Positions 7,346 through 15,431 are shown, counted from the first letter of the stretch. The stretch is DNA of 64,000 nt from Novilysobacter_A longmucuonensis (GCF_046600735.1 NZ_JBJMAW010000013.1:1-64000); one strand, 5' to 3'. The notes: generated by a model not told the origin, from the sequence alone. Made by a program: numbers and translations.

Positions 7346-7385
7346 GGCCGTCCTCCCGTCCGCAATGGCGAGAGGATACCGGACG

Positions 7386-7649
7386 CTAAGCCGCGCCGAC
7401 TCCATGCCGGCGGTATTCGCCCAGCTCGACCACGACGACTTTCACCAGCTGGCGCCGGCCGGCCGCTACTTTCGCAGCCTCGGCTTTTCGCCTGGACGCA
7501 TAGCCGGCCAGTCGGAGTTCCATTGCATCGCGCCACAGCAGACCTTCCAGCCGGGTGCGGCTGATGCGCTGGCGGTCGGGGGAGACCAGCTCACGGCCGC
7601 GCAGCTTCCAGCCGTACCAGTCGTCGTCAAAGTCCAGGAGCGTGCTCAT
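7386..7649 (-). CDS. DUF3653-type phage protein
   Basis: The 87-residue protein contains YGWKLRGRELVSPD, RLEGLLWRDAMELRLAG and YASRRKAE, matching my recollection of DUF3653 proteins of Xanthomonas filamentous phages (Cf1c type). The ATG at 7649 is at the inner edge of attR. In the circular phage it would overlap the stop of the repressor (ATGA, 7646-7649), so the two would be co-translated. Integration cuts it off from that upstream cistron and puts host DNA and attR in front of it. The function is unknown; a regulatory role beside the repressor is likely. Confidence 0.7.
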   Translation of the reverse strand: MSTLLDFDDDWYGWKLRGRELVSPDRQRISRTRLEGLLWRDAMELRLAGYASRRKAEAAKVAAGRRQLVKVVVVELGEYRRHGVGAA

Positions 7650-7716
7650 GCGGTCACCGTGCCGGCGTGCCAGCTTCCGATACGATTGGTCAGGGCGGCG
7701 TGGATCCACCGTAGCC

Positions 7717-7744
7717 ACTTTACATAATAGGCATTATGCGAAGT
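7717..7744. other. attR: complete dif-like site at the right end of the prophage
   Basis: This 28-bp site matches E. coli dif at 21 of 28 positions in the reverse orientation, with 9 of 11 in the XerD half and 8 of 11 in the XerC half. The core 7722-7734 repeats attL. The halves flank a 6-bp centre TAGGCA. Because both arms are good, this end can still act as a recombination target. Joining the outer arms of attL and attR recreates an equally good empty dif-like site. Confidence 0.75.
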
Positions 7745-8067
7745 GCTTGTCCTTGGCTTTGCTCCGCGTTTGGGTGGCACACCGCATGGAAGCCCTCCGA
7801 AGCAAATTTGAAAGGCTCACACGGCAATTCCCGCGTCGATAGCAACGCTACATCCAGATATCCGATTTAAGCCGCGTCTTGTGGGTCGCTGCACCAGGAT
7901 TTCCGCATTTGGTGTTGACTGACGACTTCTATTTGCCCCGGTGTTGGACGCACTGCTTCTGGGGCAACTCACGCGCTGGCCATCGCCAAATGGCGCGGTA
8001 GGCTTGTCGTCGGTGCTCAGCGCACTCAAGTGGGCCCGGACTCTGCACATTCGCTGCGGGATGACCT
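7745..8067. other. Intergenic stretch between prophage and accessory island
   Basis: No convincing gene was found. Frames on both strands are short and lack family features or coupled starts. The stretch may contain the 3' untranslated end of the minus-strand cluster to its right. Confidence 0.35.
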
Positions 8068-8559
8068 TCAACGTGCCGCACTTCTGCGCCACGGCTCAGG
8101 AGTGAGATCCCGGGCCGCCATGTAGAGCGGAAGCTTATGGCTATGAAAGAGCCTTCCAAGCCGGCTCCGGTCGTGGCCCACGAAGAGCCAGAGGTGCTGC
8201 TCGTCGAACTGAAATTCCGAGCGGAACGGATATGTCGGCTCCTCGTGGTCATGGCCTTCGAGCAAATCGAATCCCACCAGCACCATGAGGCGCGGTGGTA
8301 ACGCGGAATTTGGCGATTGCCGGTTGGATTCGCATAGGCGCTCGGTGACCCCATTGAGCCGTTCCGCAGGTTCGGGGCGTAGGTCGATCAGTTCCATGTC
8401 AACCCCACGGGCAGACACGGCTTGGGTCATCGCGTCCAGGAGCGCCGGCAAATGTTTGTCCGGACAAGCAACGAAACCAGGTTCAACGAAAGCTGGGAAC
8501 AGGCGATGGACAAACTTGTCGATGACCTGCTGGATGAGACTGTCGACCTCGAGACTCAC
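8068..8559 (-). CDS. Uncharacterised protein, last gene of a three-gene cluster
   Basis: A 163-residue soluble protein starting at a GTG that overlaps the stop of the BPSL0761-like gene (GTGA). It is rich in Asp, Glu and His (DLLEGHDHEEPTYPF) and ends WRRSAAR. No catalytic motif was recognised. Coupling to its neighbour is the main evidence that it is real. The cluster type is common in integrative elements and plasmids of beta- and gammaproteobacteria. Confidence 0.5.
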   Translation of the reverse strand: MSLEVDSLIQQVIDKFVHRLFPAFVEPGFVACPDKHLPALLDAMTQAVSARGVDMELIDLRPEPAERLNGVTERLCESNRQSPNSALPPRLMVLVGFDLLEGHDHEEPTYPFRSEFQFDEQHLWLFVGHDRSRLGRLFHSHKLPLYMAARDLTPEPWRRSAAR

Positions 8560-8885
8560 GACCCAGTGCTCCCCCGAGTGGATGCCTCACTGTCGATGCG
8601 TGACGGCTCCTCAGGCCACCCAAACCGAGTCTGGTAGCTGAGCGGGCCATGCAGACACTCTTTGGCCCATTCGGGATGGGCATTTGGATCCACCAGCCCG
8701 GGGCCGATTCGCATTGGAGACGTGGCCGCAGGCATGGCTCCGACCTGTTCAATGGTCGGGAAGTGTTTGGCGATTGAGATAGCCCGGCGACGTAGGGCAA
8801 CCGGCAGGGACTTGTCCCGTGCGATCTCGATCAAGAATCCGCCCGCCCACACCAGGGCGCGGGTTCGTTCATCCGGCATGGTCAT
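8556..8885 (-). CDS. BPSL0761-family protein
   Basis: The N-terminus MTMPDERTRALVWAGGFL followed by LPVALRRRAISIAKHFPT is the pattern of the short BPSL0761 family (MT.P.ERTRAV......LP..LR..A...LRHYP). Here it is extended to 109 residues by a low-complexity tail. The family is a marker of mobile elements and has no assigned function. It is translationally coupled to the gene downstream. Confidence 0.6.
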   Translation of the reverse strand: MTMPDERTRALVWAGGFLIEIARDKSLPVALRRRAISIAKHFPTIEQVGAMPAATSPMRIGPGLVDPNAHPEWAKECLHGPLSYQTRFGWPEEPSRIDSEASTRGSTGS

Positions 8886-8927
8886 CGTGACTCCTCTCCA
8901 CTGGGGCGCCCTTGTGTGTCGCTCTCA

Positions 8928-9413
8928 CTAGTTCGAGAGCTTGAGCGTTCCCCATCGCGCAAGGTGAGACTCCAGGCGCTTCAAGGTGGCGGACAGCTCG
9001 ATGTCCGAATCGCGGTATGGCGAACAGAACTGCTCAATCGGCACCCAATGGCCCTCCTGTCCCGGATGCACATACGCCTGACAGTCGTCCACGAGAGCTA
9101 CGAATGGCCACTGCAAAGCGGAGATCACGCGCAGATCCTTCGTAGCCCCGGTCCATACGATGTACTCCAAATGAGCAAACCATGGTGGAGCGGCCCGCTC
9201 TTGCACCAGGCCGTCGGCAATGCACCGAAACTGCGGTTCTCGCACCGTGGTGAACATCACGATCCGTGGGAACAGCTCGCGGCAGGCGACCAGAAACTGG
9301 AACAGCCCCGGGCGCGGTATCTGGCTGACCGCGTTCGATATCAGGGTGCCTTCCAGGTCCAGCGCCAGAACGGGCAGCGCTACCTCGCCCCTCGCTCCGG
9401 CTGTGTTACTCAC
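8928..9413 (-). CDS. HAD-superfamily phosphatase-like protein
   Basis: The 161-residue protein opens with LPVLALDLEGTLISNA, a HAD motif I (DxExT), and has IVMFTTVRE (motif II, Thr) and ALVDDCQAY (motif IV, Asp-Asp), as in short NLI-interacting-factor or PNKP-like phosphatases. It most likely removes phosphate from a small molecule, nucleic acid end or protein. It heads the minus-strand group, 42 bases before the BPSL0761-like gene. A TTATACT element about 70 bases upstream could be its promoter. The substrate cannot be predicted. Confidence 0.65.
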   Translation of the reverse strand: MSNTAGARGEVALPVLALDLEGTLISNAVSQIPRPGLFQFLVACRELFPRIVMFTTVREPQFRCIADGLVQERAAPPWFAHLEYIVWTGATKDLRVISALQWPFVALVDDCQAYVHPGQEGHWVPIEQFCSPYRDSDIELSATLKRLESHLARWGTLKLSN

Positions 9414-9510
9414 TATGCGCTCCCGTTGACAGCGGCCTGCTGCCCTAAGGTCCAGCGGCTCTTTCCGCCCACTGAGTATAACTTCGGGACCCTCGGCTGG
9501 ATGAGGCGAT

Positions 9511-10446
9511 CTATCGCGTACGCGGCCTTCGCGGCTTGCCAGCGGCCGCGGGCTGCTTGGCCACGTGCTTACTTTCGCCCGGTGTTTTTTTCGCTCGCAG
9601 CGTGGCCTTTAGCGTCTGCTGAAGCTCGGCGAGCTGTTGCTCCAGGACTTCGCGCCGGGCGCGTTCAGCGGCCAGCTGTCGCGTCGCTTCGGCCAGGTCC
9701 CGTTGGACACCAGCACGCTCGCTCTCCAATGTTGCCACGCGTCGGCCGTGGCGGTCGGCATCCGTACGGGACTTGGCATCGAGCGTCTTAAGCTGCTGGC
9801 GCAGCCGGTCGACTTCGCCGTAGGCACGCTCTTCCACCGCGCGCAGATGGTCGGACTGCGCCTCAAACTCGGTCCGTGCCTGGGCCTGCGCGGCATCCAG
9901 CCGCTGGCGCCAGGCCGATGTTTCGTTCAGCGCCTGCTCGGCGCGCCGTGCGGCCTCATCGCGTTGCCGCGTCAGGTCGGCGACCTGTGCAGTTTGCTGT
10001 TCGATCAGGTGCTGCATGTCCTGCAAGCGCACCGCGGCTTCCGCCCGGGAAGTTTGGGCCTGCGTCGCGAGTTCACGCGCTTCCTCGGTTTGTTGGCGTA
10101 GGACCGCCGCCTCTTGGGCGAGACTCGCGCGCTCCGCATCCACCTCTTGGTGCTGGACCTGGACTGCCTCCTGAGCCGTCGTCGTGGCCGCGGCCAATGC
10201 CTGTTCCCACAATTGCGAGGCCAGTTCCGCGACGGCCGGAGGCGCGTCCGGCAGCTCCACCTTCTGTTGCCGGACTTGCAACCGTGTCCCCAGACCCTGC
10301 CACCAATTTTCGAGCAGCCGAGTCACCGTATTTGGCGAGCCGGTACCAAGGAACTGTCGCACCCGTTCGATTGTCGGCCGCTCACCGGCGAGCAGCAGTG
10401 CATTCGCCGCCCGGTCAACGTCGTCTTGTGTGATACCTCGCGCCAT
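9511..10446 (-). CDS. KfrA-like DNA-binding coiled-coil protein
   Basis: A 311-residue protein with an N-terminal KfrA-type HTH (ITQDDVDRAANALLLAGERPTIERVRQFLGTGSPNTVTRLLENWW, PF11740) and about 230 residues of continuous coiled coil rich in Ala, Gln, Glu and Arg. The tail is basic (KPRRPRTR). KfrA proteins of plasmids and islands autorepress and may help segregation. The start at 10446 (MARGITQ) is preferred to 10485 because the domain begins directly there. It is divergent from the recombinase gene; the palindrome at 10486-10518 lies just upstream and is the likely operator. Confidence 0.8.
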   Translation of the reverse strand: MARGITQDDVDRAANALLLAGERPTIERVRQFLGTGSPNTVTRLLENWWQGLGTRLQVRQQKVELPDAPPAVAELASQLWEQALAAATTTAQEAVQVQHQEVDAERASLAQEAAVLRQQTEEARELATQAQTSRAEAAVRLQDMQHLIEQQTAQVADLTRQRDEAARRAEQALNETSAWRQRLDAAQAQARTEFEAQSDHLRAVEERAYGEVDRLRQQLKTLDAKSRTDADRHGRRVATLESERAGVQRDLAEATRQLAAERARREVLEQQLAELQQTLKATLRAKKTPGESKHVAKQPAAAGKPRRPRTR

Positions 10447-10485
10447 GTTGCGCCTCCCTCTGAACCGCCCTACTCTGCTGATCAC

Positions 10486-10518
10486 GTACTCGCGATAAGT
10501 GATGATTATCGCGGGTAC
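10486..10518. promoter_or_regulatory. Near-perfect 13-bp inverted repeat, probable KfrA operator
   Basis: GTACTCGCGATAA and TTATCGCGGGTAC are inverted copies with one mismatch, spaced by GTGATGA. The site is 40 bases from the KfrA start and 32 from the recombinase start, so binding there could control both. KfrA proteins are known to repress their own promoters through inverted repeats. Confidence 0.65.
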
Positions 10519-10549
10519 ATAGCCAGTTTCATAGTATTCACTACATATT

Positions 10550-11635
10550 ATGCAAGATACTTACGCAATTCCGACCCTCGCGCAACCTGCTTCGGGCATG
10601 GTCTTGCCCGATCAGCTGGCCCGGCAGGCCGCCGATGCGGTCCGGGAGCTGCTGGCCGAAGCGGCTGCCGAGAACACCACACGTAGCTACGCCACCGCAT
10701 TGCGCTACTGGGCCGGCTGGTTTACGGCCCGCTACGGGCTCGAGCTGACGCTGCCAGTACCCGAGGCCGTCGTGCTGCAGTTCGTGGTGGACCACGTACA
10801 GCGCAAATCGGCCGACGGCGCGTTGACCTGGGAGCTGCCGGCAGATGTCGACCAGACGCTGGTGGCCGCCGGGATCAAGGCCAAACTCGGACCGTGGACC
10901 CTGGCGACGGTCCGCCACCGGGTCGCAGTCCTGTCGACCGCGCACCGGCTCAAGCAAGTCCCGAATCCCTGCGAGCAACCCGCCGTCGGTACCGTGCTCA
11001 GCCGGGCGGCCCGGGCCGCGGTCAAACGTGGTGTTCGCCCTCGAAAGAAAACTGCTATCACCCTGGCCGAACTCGAGGCCATGTTGGCGACCTGCGATGA
11101 CAGCCTCGTGGGCCTACGCGACCGTGCCCTGCTCTGCTTTGGCTTTGCTAGTGGAGGCCGCCGGCGCAGCGAAATTGCTGCTGCAGACATGCGGGATCTG
11201 CGTCGGATCGGCGACAAGGGTTACATCTATCGGCTCGAGCACAGCAAGACACAGCAGGCGGGCGTGACAACGAATTCGGCGCCAGACAAACCCGTGCTCG
11301 ATCGGGCCGCACTTGCGCTGGAAGACTGGCTCGAGGCGTCCGGGTTTACCGAGGGGGCGATTTTCCGACGGCTATGGAAGCGCCGCATCGGCCCCGCCCT
11401 CTCCCCGGCCGCAGTTGGCGAAATCGTGCAGCGTCGCGCGCAGCAGGCGGGATTGGAAGGGGATTTTGGCGGACACAGCCTGAGGTCGGGGTTTGTCACC
11501 GAGGCGAGCCGTCAGGGCGTGTCGCTGCCGGCGATCATGCAACTGACCGAGCACCGGGCGGTGTCGAGCGTCGTGGGGTATTTCCAAGCCGGCAATGCGC
11601 CGAACAACCCGGCGTCCCGGCTACTGGATAATTGA
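10550..11635 (+). CDS. Tyrosine recombinase / integrase
   Basis: A 361-residue site-specific recombinase. The N-terminal SAM-like core-binding domain contains ENTTRSYATALRYWAGWF. The catalytic domain has GGRRRSEIA (Arg near 205), HSLR (His309, Arg312), His335 and nucleophile Tyr344 in SVVGYFQAG. The catalytic set is complete, so it should be active. It is divergent from the kfrA-like gene across a shared operator and is followed 90 bases on by an XRE-type regulator. It is the only recombinase in the island and the likely mover of it. XerC/XerD-like short integrons are the nearest alternative class. Confidence 0.85.
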   Translation: MQDTYAIPTLAQPASGMVLPDQLARQAADAVRELLAEAAAENTTRSYATALRYWAGWFTARYGLELTLPVPEAVVLQFVVDHVQRKSADGALTWELPADVDQTLVAAGIKAKLGPWTLATVRHRVAVLSTAHRLKQVPNPCEQPAVGTVLSRAARAAVKRGVRPRKKTAITLAELEAMLATCDDSLVGLRDRALLCFGFASGGRRRSEIAAADMRDLRRIGDKGYIYRLEHSKTQQAGVTTNSAPDKPVLDRAALALEDWLEASGFTEGAIFRRLWKRRIGPALSPAAVGEIVQRRAQQAGLEGDFGGHSLRSGFVTEASRQGVSLPAIMQLTEHRAVSSVVGYFQAGNAPNNPASRLLDN

Positions 11636-11725
11636 CCCGTGTCGGGCGCCTGTCGGGGTGCTGTCGTGTTGCCGGGTCCGGCGCCTTCCTAGTCTGGAGT
11701 CCCTACCCCACCGGAGTGATGCCCC

Positions 11726-12400
11726 ATGACCACCGCGACCCCGTCCCGCCTGCTTACCCCGGCCGAAGTCGGCGCCTGCATCCGCCAGTTCCGCGAGCTG
11801 CGCCACTGGTCGCAGGAGCAACTGGCCGAGATCGCGGGCCTGAACGTGCGCACCGTCCAGCGGGTCGAACAGGGCGACTCGGCCAGCTTCGACACCCGTC
11901 GCGCCATGGCCCGCGCCTTCGATCTCAACGACATCGACGCGCTCAACAAGCCCTTCTCGCTGCCCACGGCCGAGGAACTGCAGGCGGCGCAAGCGCAGTT
12001 CGAGCGCGACCACATCACCCTGGCGGTGGCGCCGCTGACCACGGGCCGTCAGCTGGCCAGCCTGATCACCTCGTGCGAGATGGACCTGTCCGAGCCGGCC
12101 TTTGAGCTGCCGCGCGAGGCCGCGGCCGAGTTTGCTGCGCTGATCGACTACTACCGTGAGTACCGCGACTGCCACGACCTGTACTCGGAAACCGACAAGC
12201 TCGACATCTACGACGAGCTGCAGCAGCACATCGACGCGCTGCGGGTGTTGGGCGTGTCACTGTGCCACGGCCAGCGCAAGGTCGCCGTCCAGATGGGCTC
12301 GGGCGCGCCGATGAACGCCACCGTCCTGTACGTCGTGGCATTCCGCCTCGGCCACGAGCCGACCCAGATCGCGACCCCTAAGGCGGCGCGCATCGGCTAA
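11726..12400 (+). CDS. XRE-type helix-turn-helix regulator with long C-terminal domain
   Basis: Residues 12-60 form a Cro/C1-type HTH (IRQFRELRHWSQEQLAEIAGL, RTVQRVEQG). The remaining 160 residues form an uncharacterised domain with DLSEPAFELPREAAAEFAALIDYYREYRDCHDLYSE, and the whole is 224 residues. It probably senses something through the C-terminal domain. It lies directly downstream of the recombinase in the same orientation and may be co-transcribed. CCCTACCCC at 11701, just before the gene, echoes the first part of the island repeat, but this may be chance. Confidence 0.7.
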   Translation: MTTATPSRLLTPAEVGACIRQFRELRHWSQEQLAEIAGLNVRTVQRVEQGDSASFDTRRAMARAFDLNDIDALNKPFSLPTAEELQAAQAQFERDHITLAVAPLTTGRQLASLITSCEMDLSEPAFELPREAAAEFAALIDYYREYRDCHDLYSETDKLDIYDELQQHIDALRVLGVSLCHGQRKVAVQMGSGAPMNATVLYVVAFRLGHEPTQIATPKAARIG

Positions 12401-12404
12401 GTGC

Positions 12405-13409
12405 TCACGTGCCTGCCCGATCCCCGTACACCGAGACAAGCATGTGCGCGGTCTTGACTCGGCGCTCGTGGTTGAAGCAAAGGGTCGCGTACAGATCGCG
12501 ATTGAGCCGGAAGGTCTCGAGCGGCTTCATTTCCAGCAGCGCTGCACAAGCGCCCAAGTTCACTTGCCAATGCGCGAACGCATTGGCCGCATCGTCCTCG
12601 AGAGTGGTGCGACAGTACTCCAGCAGTTCGTCCTTCTGCTCCGTGGACTGATAGAAGCGCACCATTTCCACCGAATCATAGCGATACGGATGGCGTGCCA
12701 TTTCCACTTTCCAGTAATCCAAAAATCCAGAGGCACGATGGGCCTCGGCGATCGCGGCATCGAAGGAAGGGTTGGCTAGCAGGAAGGGGTAAATGTCATT
12801 CAACACCCGAATCGCAGGCGAGATCGCCCGCACCCGCTCCAGTAGGTCGTTCGTGACCTCCCGCATGCCCTTGACGCTGTCGCCCGCCTCGAATTCGGCC
12901 TTCTCCTCCGCGGTGACGTGTAGTACGACGTCAGGGACGCTCTCGAGCCGCTCCGAGCGTTGGAGGTCGGCGGGCGTCGTGTAGTCCGGATTGTCCGTCA
13001 GGGGACAGCCTGCATTGGCATACGCGCGCGCGACAAGGCGGGAACAGAACTGCGCCGCGCTGCCTTTTCTCTCCGGTTTGAGCGGAGAGCGCATGGCATC
13101 GAGGGTCGCGTAGGGTGCGCCAGTCTCCGAGCGAACGTAATCAACGATTTGATTCATCGTCTTCGGGTCAATCGTCGCCTCCGCGCGGTAGGCGTAGATG
13201 ACACAGTCGTCGTCGTAGATCTGCCGTTGGAGATTACGCGCGTGCACGCCTTCGCCCGTCGAATCCATTACCGATCCGTTGGCGACGTAGAGCATCGCGT
13301 GAGAGATGTCGCTCTTGGTAAATGTCCGGATCGCCTTGCTTTGGGGGTGGGTGGACGTCGTCAGCAGAATGTCGCCTTTGCGAAGTTTGGAAAAGTCGAT
13401 GCGTTTCAT
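12405..13409 (-). CDS. YiiX/YebB-like papain-fold cysteine hydrolase
   Basis: The first 140 residues show a permuted NlpC/P60 (orthopoxvirus G6R-like, PF05708) fold: KGDILLTTS, SDISHAMLYV with catalytic His37, and AAQFCSRLVARAYANAG with nucleophile Cys122. The remaining 190 residues are helical and of unknown fold (EKAEFEAGDSVKGMREV ... MARHPYRYDSVEMVRFY). No signal peptide, so it is cytoplasmic. Such hydrolases act on lipids, peptides or peptidoglycan. It is divergent, 106 bases away, from the nucleotidyl cyclase, which suggests shared control or one system. A role as the effector is possible but not shown. Confidence 0.65.
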   Translation of the reverse strand: MKRIDFSKLRKGDILLTTSTHPQSKAIRTFTKSDISHAMLYVANGSVMDSTGEGVHARNLQRQIYDDDCVIYAYRAEATIDPKTMNQIVDYVRSETGAPYATLDAMRSPLKPERKGSAAQFCSRLVARAYANAGCPLTDNPDYTTPADLQRSERLESVPDVVLHVTAEEKAEFEAGDSVKGMREVTNDLLERVRAISPAIRVLNDIYPFLLANPSFDAAIAEAHRASGFLDYWKVEMARHPYRYDSVEMVRFYQSTEQKDELLEYCRTTLEDDAANAFAHWQVNLGACAALLEMKPLETFRLNRDLYATLCFNHERRVKTAHMLVSVYGDRAGT

Positions 13410-13515
13410 GAGTCAGCGCGGCTGATAGAATTCATACTGCTCTTTGGAGGGTGTGGGCAGGTAGTCGGCACGCGGCCTTGAATATCGCGCCGTCCCGTCC
13501 ACCCAGGTCCGATCA

Positions 13516-14242
13516 ATGTACGTCAAGAACCTCCACCCCACGCTCACCGAAGGCCGCAGCGCCGTCGCCGGCCGGAGCGTCAACGTCGTCGCCCTGTTCT
13601 GCGACCTGCGCGGCTTCTCCGACTGGTGCGAGCGGGTGGACATCAACCAGGTCGAGGCGCTGATGCGAGCGCAGTTCGAGCAGGTGCTGCAGATCTGCAA
13701 CGACCACCACCACGACTTCCACAAGTTCCTGGGCGATGGCTTCGTGCTGGTATGGGAGGAGTCGGACGAGGTGTCGCTGCACACATGTCTAGCCCGCGCT
13801 CTCGATGCCGCGTTCACCCTGCACAAGAAGTACTGGTATTTCAGTCAGAAAGAGATGACCGATGTGCCATTGGGGGTACGGCATCGGGATCGCCTCTGGA
13901 GAGGCGGTGCTGCTGCAGCCGGAAACGTTCCTGGCCGAGCTCAACGCGATCGACTTCGTGGGCTATCCGCTCAACTGCGCCGCACGCTTGCAAACCCTGG
14001 CCGACGCCTACGGCGCCGTGCTCAGCGCCTCGGCGGTTGACCTGATGCATCGCGACCACGCGGGCCTGCTCTACCACGAGCCAGCGTTCCGTCGCTCGCT
14101 GCTACCTCCCAATGCAGAGGTGCTGGCCAAGACCGCGGGCATGAAAGGCCTACGCGACCGCGACCGGACCTGCTTCCAGTACCTGACCTTCGACGACGGC
14201 ATCCGGAAGCTATGGAACACTACCGGAATTCCCACGGCCTGA
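13516..14242 (+). pseudogene. Class III nucleotidyl cyclase, split by one frameshift
   Basis: The first frame carries FCDLRGFSDWCERV (first metal Asp) and HKFLGDGFVLVWEE (base-recognition Lys and second metal Asp). A G-run at 13872-13876 has one base too many. In the next frame the protein continues as YGIGIASGEAVLLQPE and VGYPLNCAARLQTLA, with the Asn and Arg that bind the transition state. Repaired, it is about 242 residues: one cyclase domain plus a C-terminal tail. The superfamily includes adenylate and guanylate cyclases and the pyrimidine cyclases (PycC) of the Pycsar anti-phage system. The break could be decay, phase variation or a sequencing error. It is followed 40 bases on by the nuclease-like gene. 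Confidence 0.7.
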
Positions 14243-14282
14243 GCCGGCGCCGCCCTACCCTCAAAATCTTGCCGAGCGCGCG

Positions 14283-15299
14283 ATGGATCTGTTCCAACCC
14301 GTGGTTCCGACTGACAAACAGCACGATATCTTTCAGGTCCTGATGCACCCGAGCCTTGGACCGGAACGTGAAGTTATCCAGGGTTGGGCTGCGGGCTTCG
14401 TCGACCGGGACGGGAAGTTCGTCAAGGAGTTCCAAACGAGCTTCGAATCGAGCTTCTGGGAGCTGTACCTGCACGCGGTGCTCCAGGACTTGGGCATGAA
14501 CCTGGACTATTCGTTCCATGCGCCCGACTTCGTCATCACCGCGCCCATGCCGTTCGTGATGGAAGCGACCATCGCCTCGCCGCCTCAAGGGGGCACGCCA
14601 GCCCACGGGGTCGGTAAGCCGGAAATTCCCGACGACTTTGGCGAGTTCAACCGTCAAGCGATCTTGCGGCTGTGCAACAGTTTCACCAGCAAGGTGCGCA
14701 AGTATCGCCAGCACTACGCCAAGCTGGTCCATGTTCGCGACCGACCCTACGTGATCGCGATCGCTCCGTTTGACCGTCCGCAAGCGCACTTCGCGGCCAA
14801 TCGCCCGATCATGGCCACGTTGTACGGCATCTACTTCGACGAGGTCACGACCATCGCTTCCCAGGCGGAGAACGTCGTCACGCACGAGCTCGAGGTCGTA
14901 TCCAAAAACGACACGGTAGACGTACCCGTCGGAATGTTCTCGGACGACGCGTACAAAGATGTGTCGGCTGTGGTGTACGGGCCACTGGCGACCTGGGGCA
15001 AGGTGCGCGCCTTGGCCGATGCGCCTGAGCGCAACATCGAATTCACTACGATCCACCCCTCGGAAGGCACGGGGCTGATGCCTGAAGTGCGCAGGGCGGT
15101 GAAAGCCGACTACATCGAACACCTGCTCGACGGATTGTACGTGTTCCATAACCCGTACGCGGAGCGACCGCTGCCATCTGACGTCTTCGACAACGAACGC
15201 TTGGGTCGCATCATCGTGCGGGCGGACCGTGATCTCGAAGAACGCTGTCCCAACGATTTCCTGTTGATGCGGATGGTAGGACCGGTGGTCAACCCGTGA
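14283..15299 (+). CDS. Uncharacterised protein with possible PD-(D/E)XK nuclease core
   Basis: This 338-residue protein has an N-terminal segment FESSFWELYLHAVLQDLG, then HAPDFVIT (Asp82) and FVMEAT (Glu94), an arrangement like a degenerate PD-(D/E)XK core (E, D, ExT). The rest contains a conserved-looking IAIAPFDRPQAHFAANRP and LYGIYFDE. Proteins of this type are often labelled 'glycosaminoglycan attachment' without evidence. It is in line with the cyclase, so both may form one unit. A nuclease effector is the leading guess, but the lysine of the motif is not evident. Confidence 0.5.
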   Translation: MDLFQPVVPTDKQHDIFQVLMHPSLGPEREVIQGWAAGFVDRDGKFVKEFQTSFESSFWELYLHAVLQDLGMNLDYSFHAPDFVITAPMPFVMEATIASPPQGGTPAHGVGKPEIPDDFGEFNRQAILRLCNSFTSKVRKYRQHYAKLVHVRDRPYVIAIAPFDRPQAHFAANRPIMATLYGIYFDEVTTIASQAENVVTHELEVVSKNDTVDVPVGMFSDDAYKDVSAVVYGPLATWGKVRALADAPERNIEFTTIHPSEGTGLMPEVRRAVKADYIEHLLDGLYVFHNPYAERPLPSDVFDNERLGRIIVRADRDLEERCPNDFLLMRMVGPVVNP

Positions 15300-15388
15300 G
15301 CCAGGCGCGTAACGATTTTGATCTGGATGCATTGCACGATGCGCTGGCCCGTTCCGACGAATTGGCGGCGCTGATCGGCGCCGCGTGA
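15296..15388 (+). CDS. Possible 30-residue protein coupled to the upstream gene
   Basis: A GTG start overlaps the previous stop (GTGA) and opens MSQARNDFDLDALHDALARS, an acidic amphipathic helix, ending GAA and TGA. The overlap and the charge pattern favour translation. The short length leaves real doubt. Confidence 0.3.
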   Translation: MSQARNDFDLDALHDALARSDELAALIGAA

Positions 15389-15431
15389 GCGTCCTCCCCC
15401 GCCTTATCCGACGCACGGTCCCGCGCCGACC

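Larger units (their letters stand above)
584..7734. mobile_element. Filamentous (inovirus) prophage, about 7.14 kb, integrated at a dif-like site
   Basis: The region has the full inovirus layout: repressor, origin region, HUH replication protein, ssDNA-binding protein, major coat protein followed by a terminator, adsorption protein, pVI-like protein and Zot ATPase. Most neighbouring genes overlap by ATGA, GTGA, TAATG or TGATG. It is bounded by a 13-bp direct repeat within dif-like sites; core-to-core distance is 7138 bp, a normal inovirus genome size. No integrase or transposase is encoded, so host XerC/XerD is the expected route. Every structural gene is open, and the only gene altered by integration is the repressor. 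The prophage looks intact. Confidence 0.85.

Noticed and set aside
8916..9791. 291-residue plus-strand frame across the HAD and KfrA-like genes
   Set aside because: It is antisense to two genes with clear motifs and has no family features.
14253..14260. CCCTACCC before the nuclease-like gene as a further island repeat
   Set aside because: Only the first ten bases match; GATAAAC and CCCTAATCC are absent.
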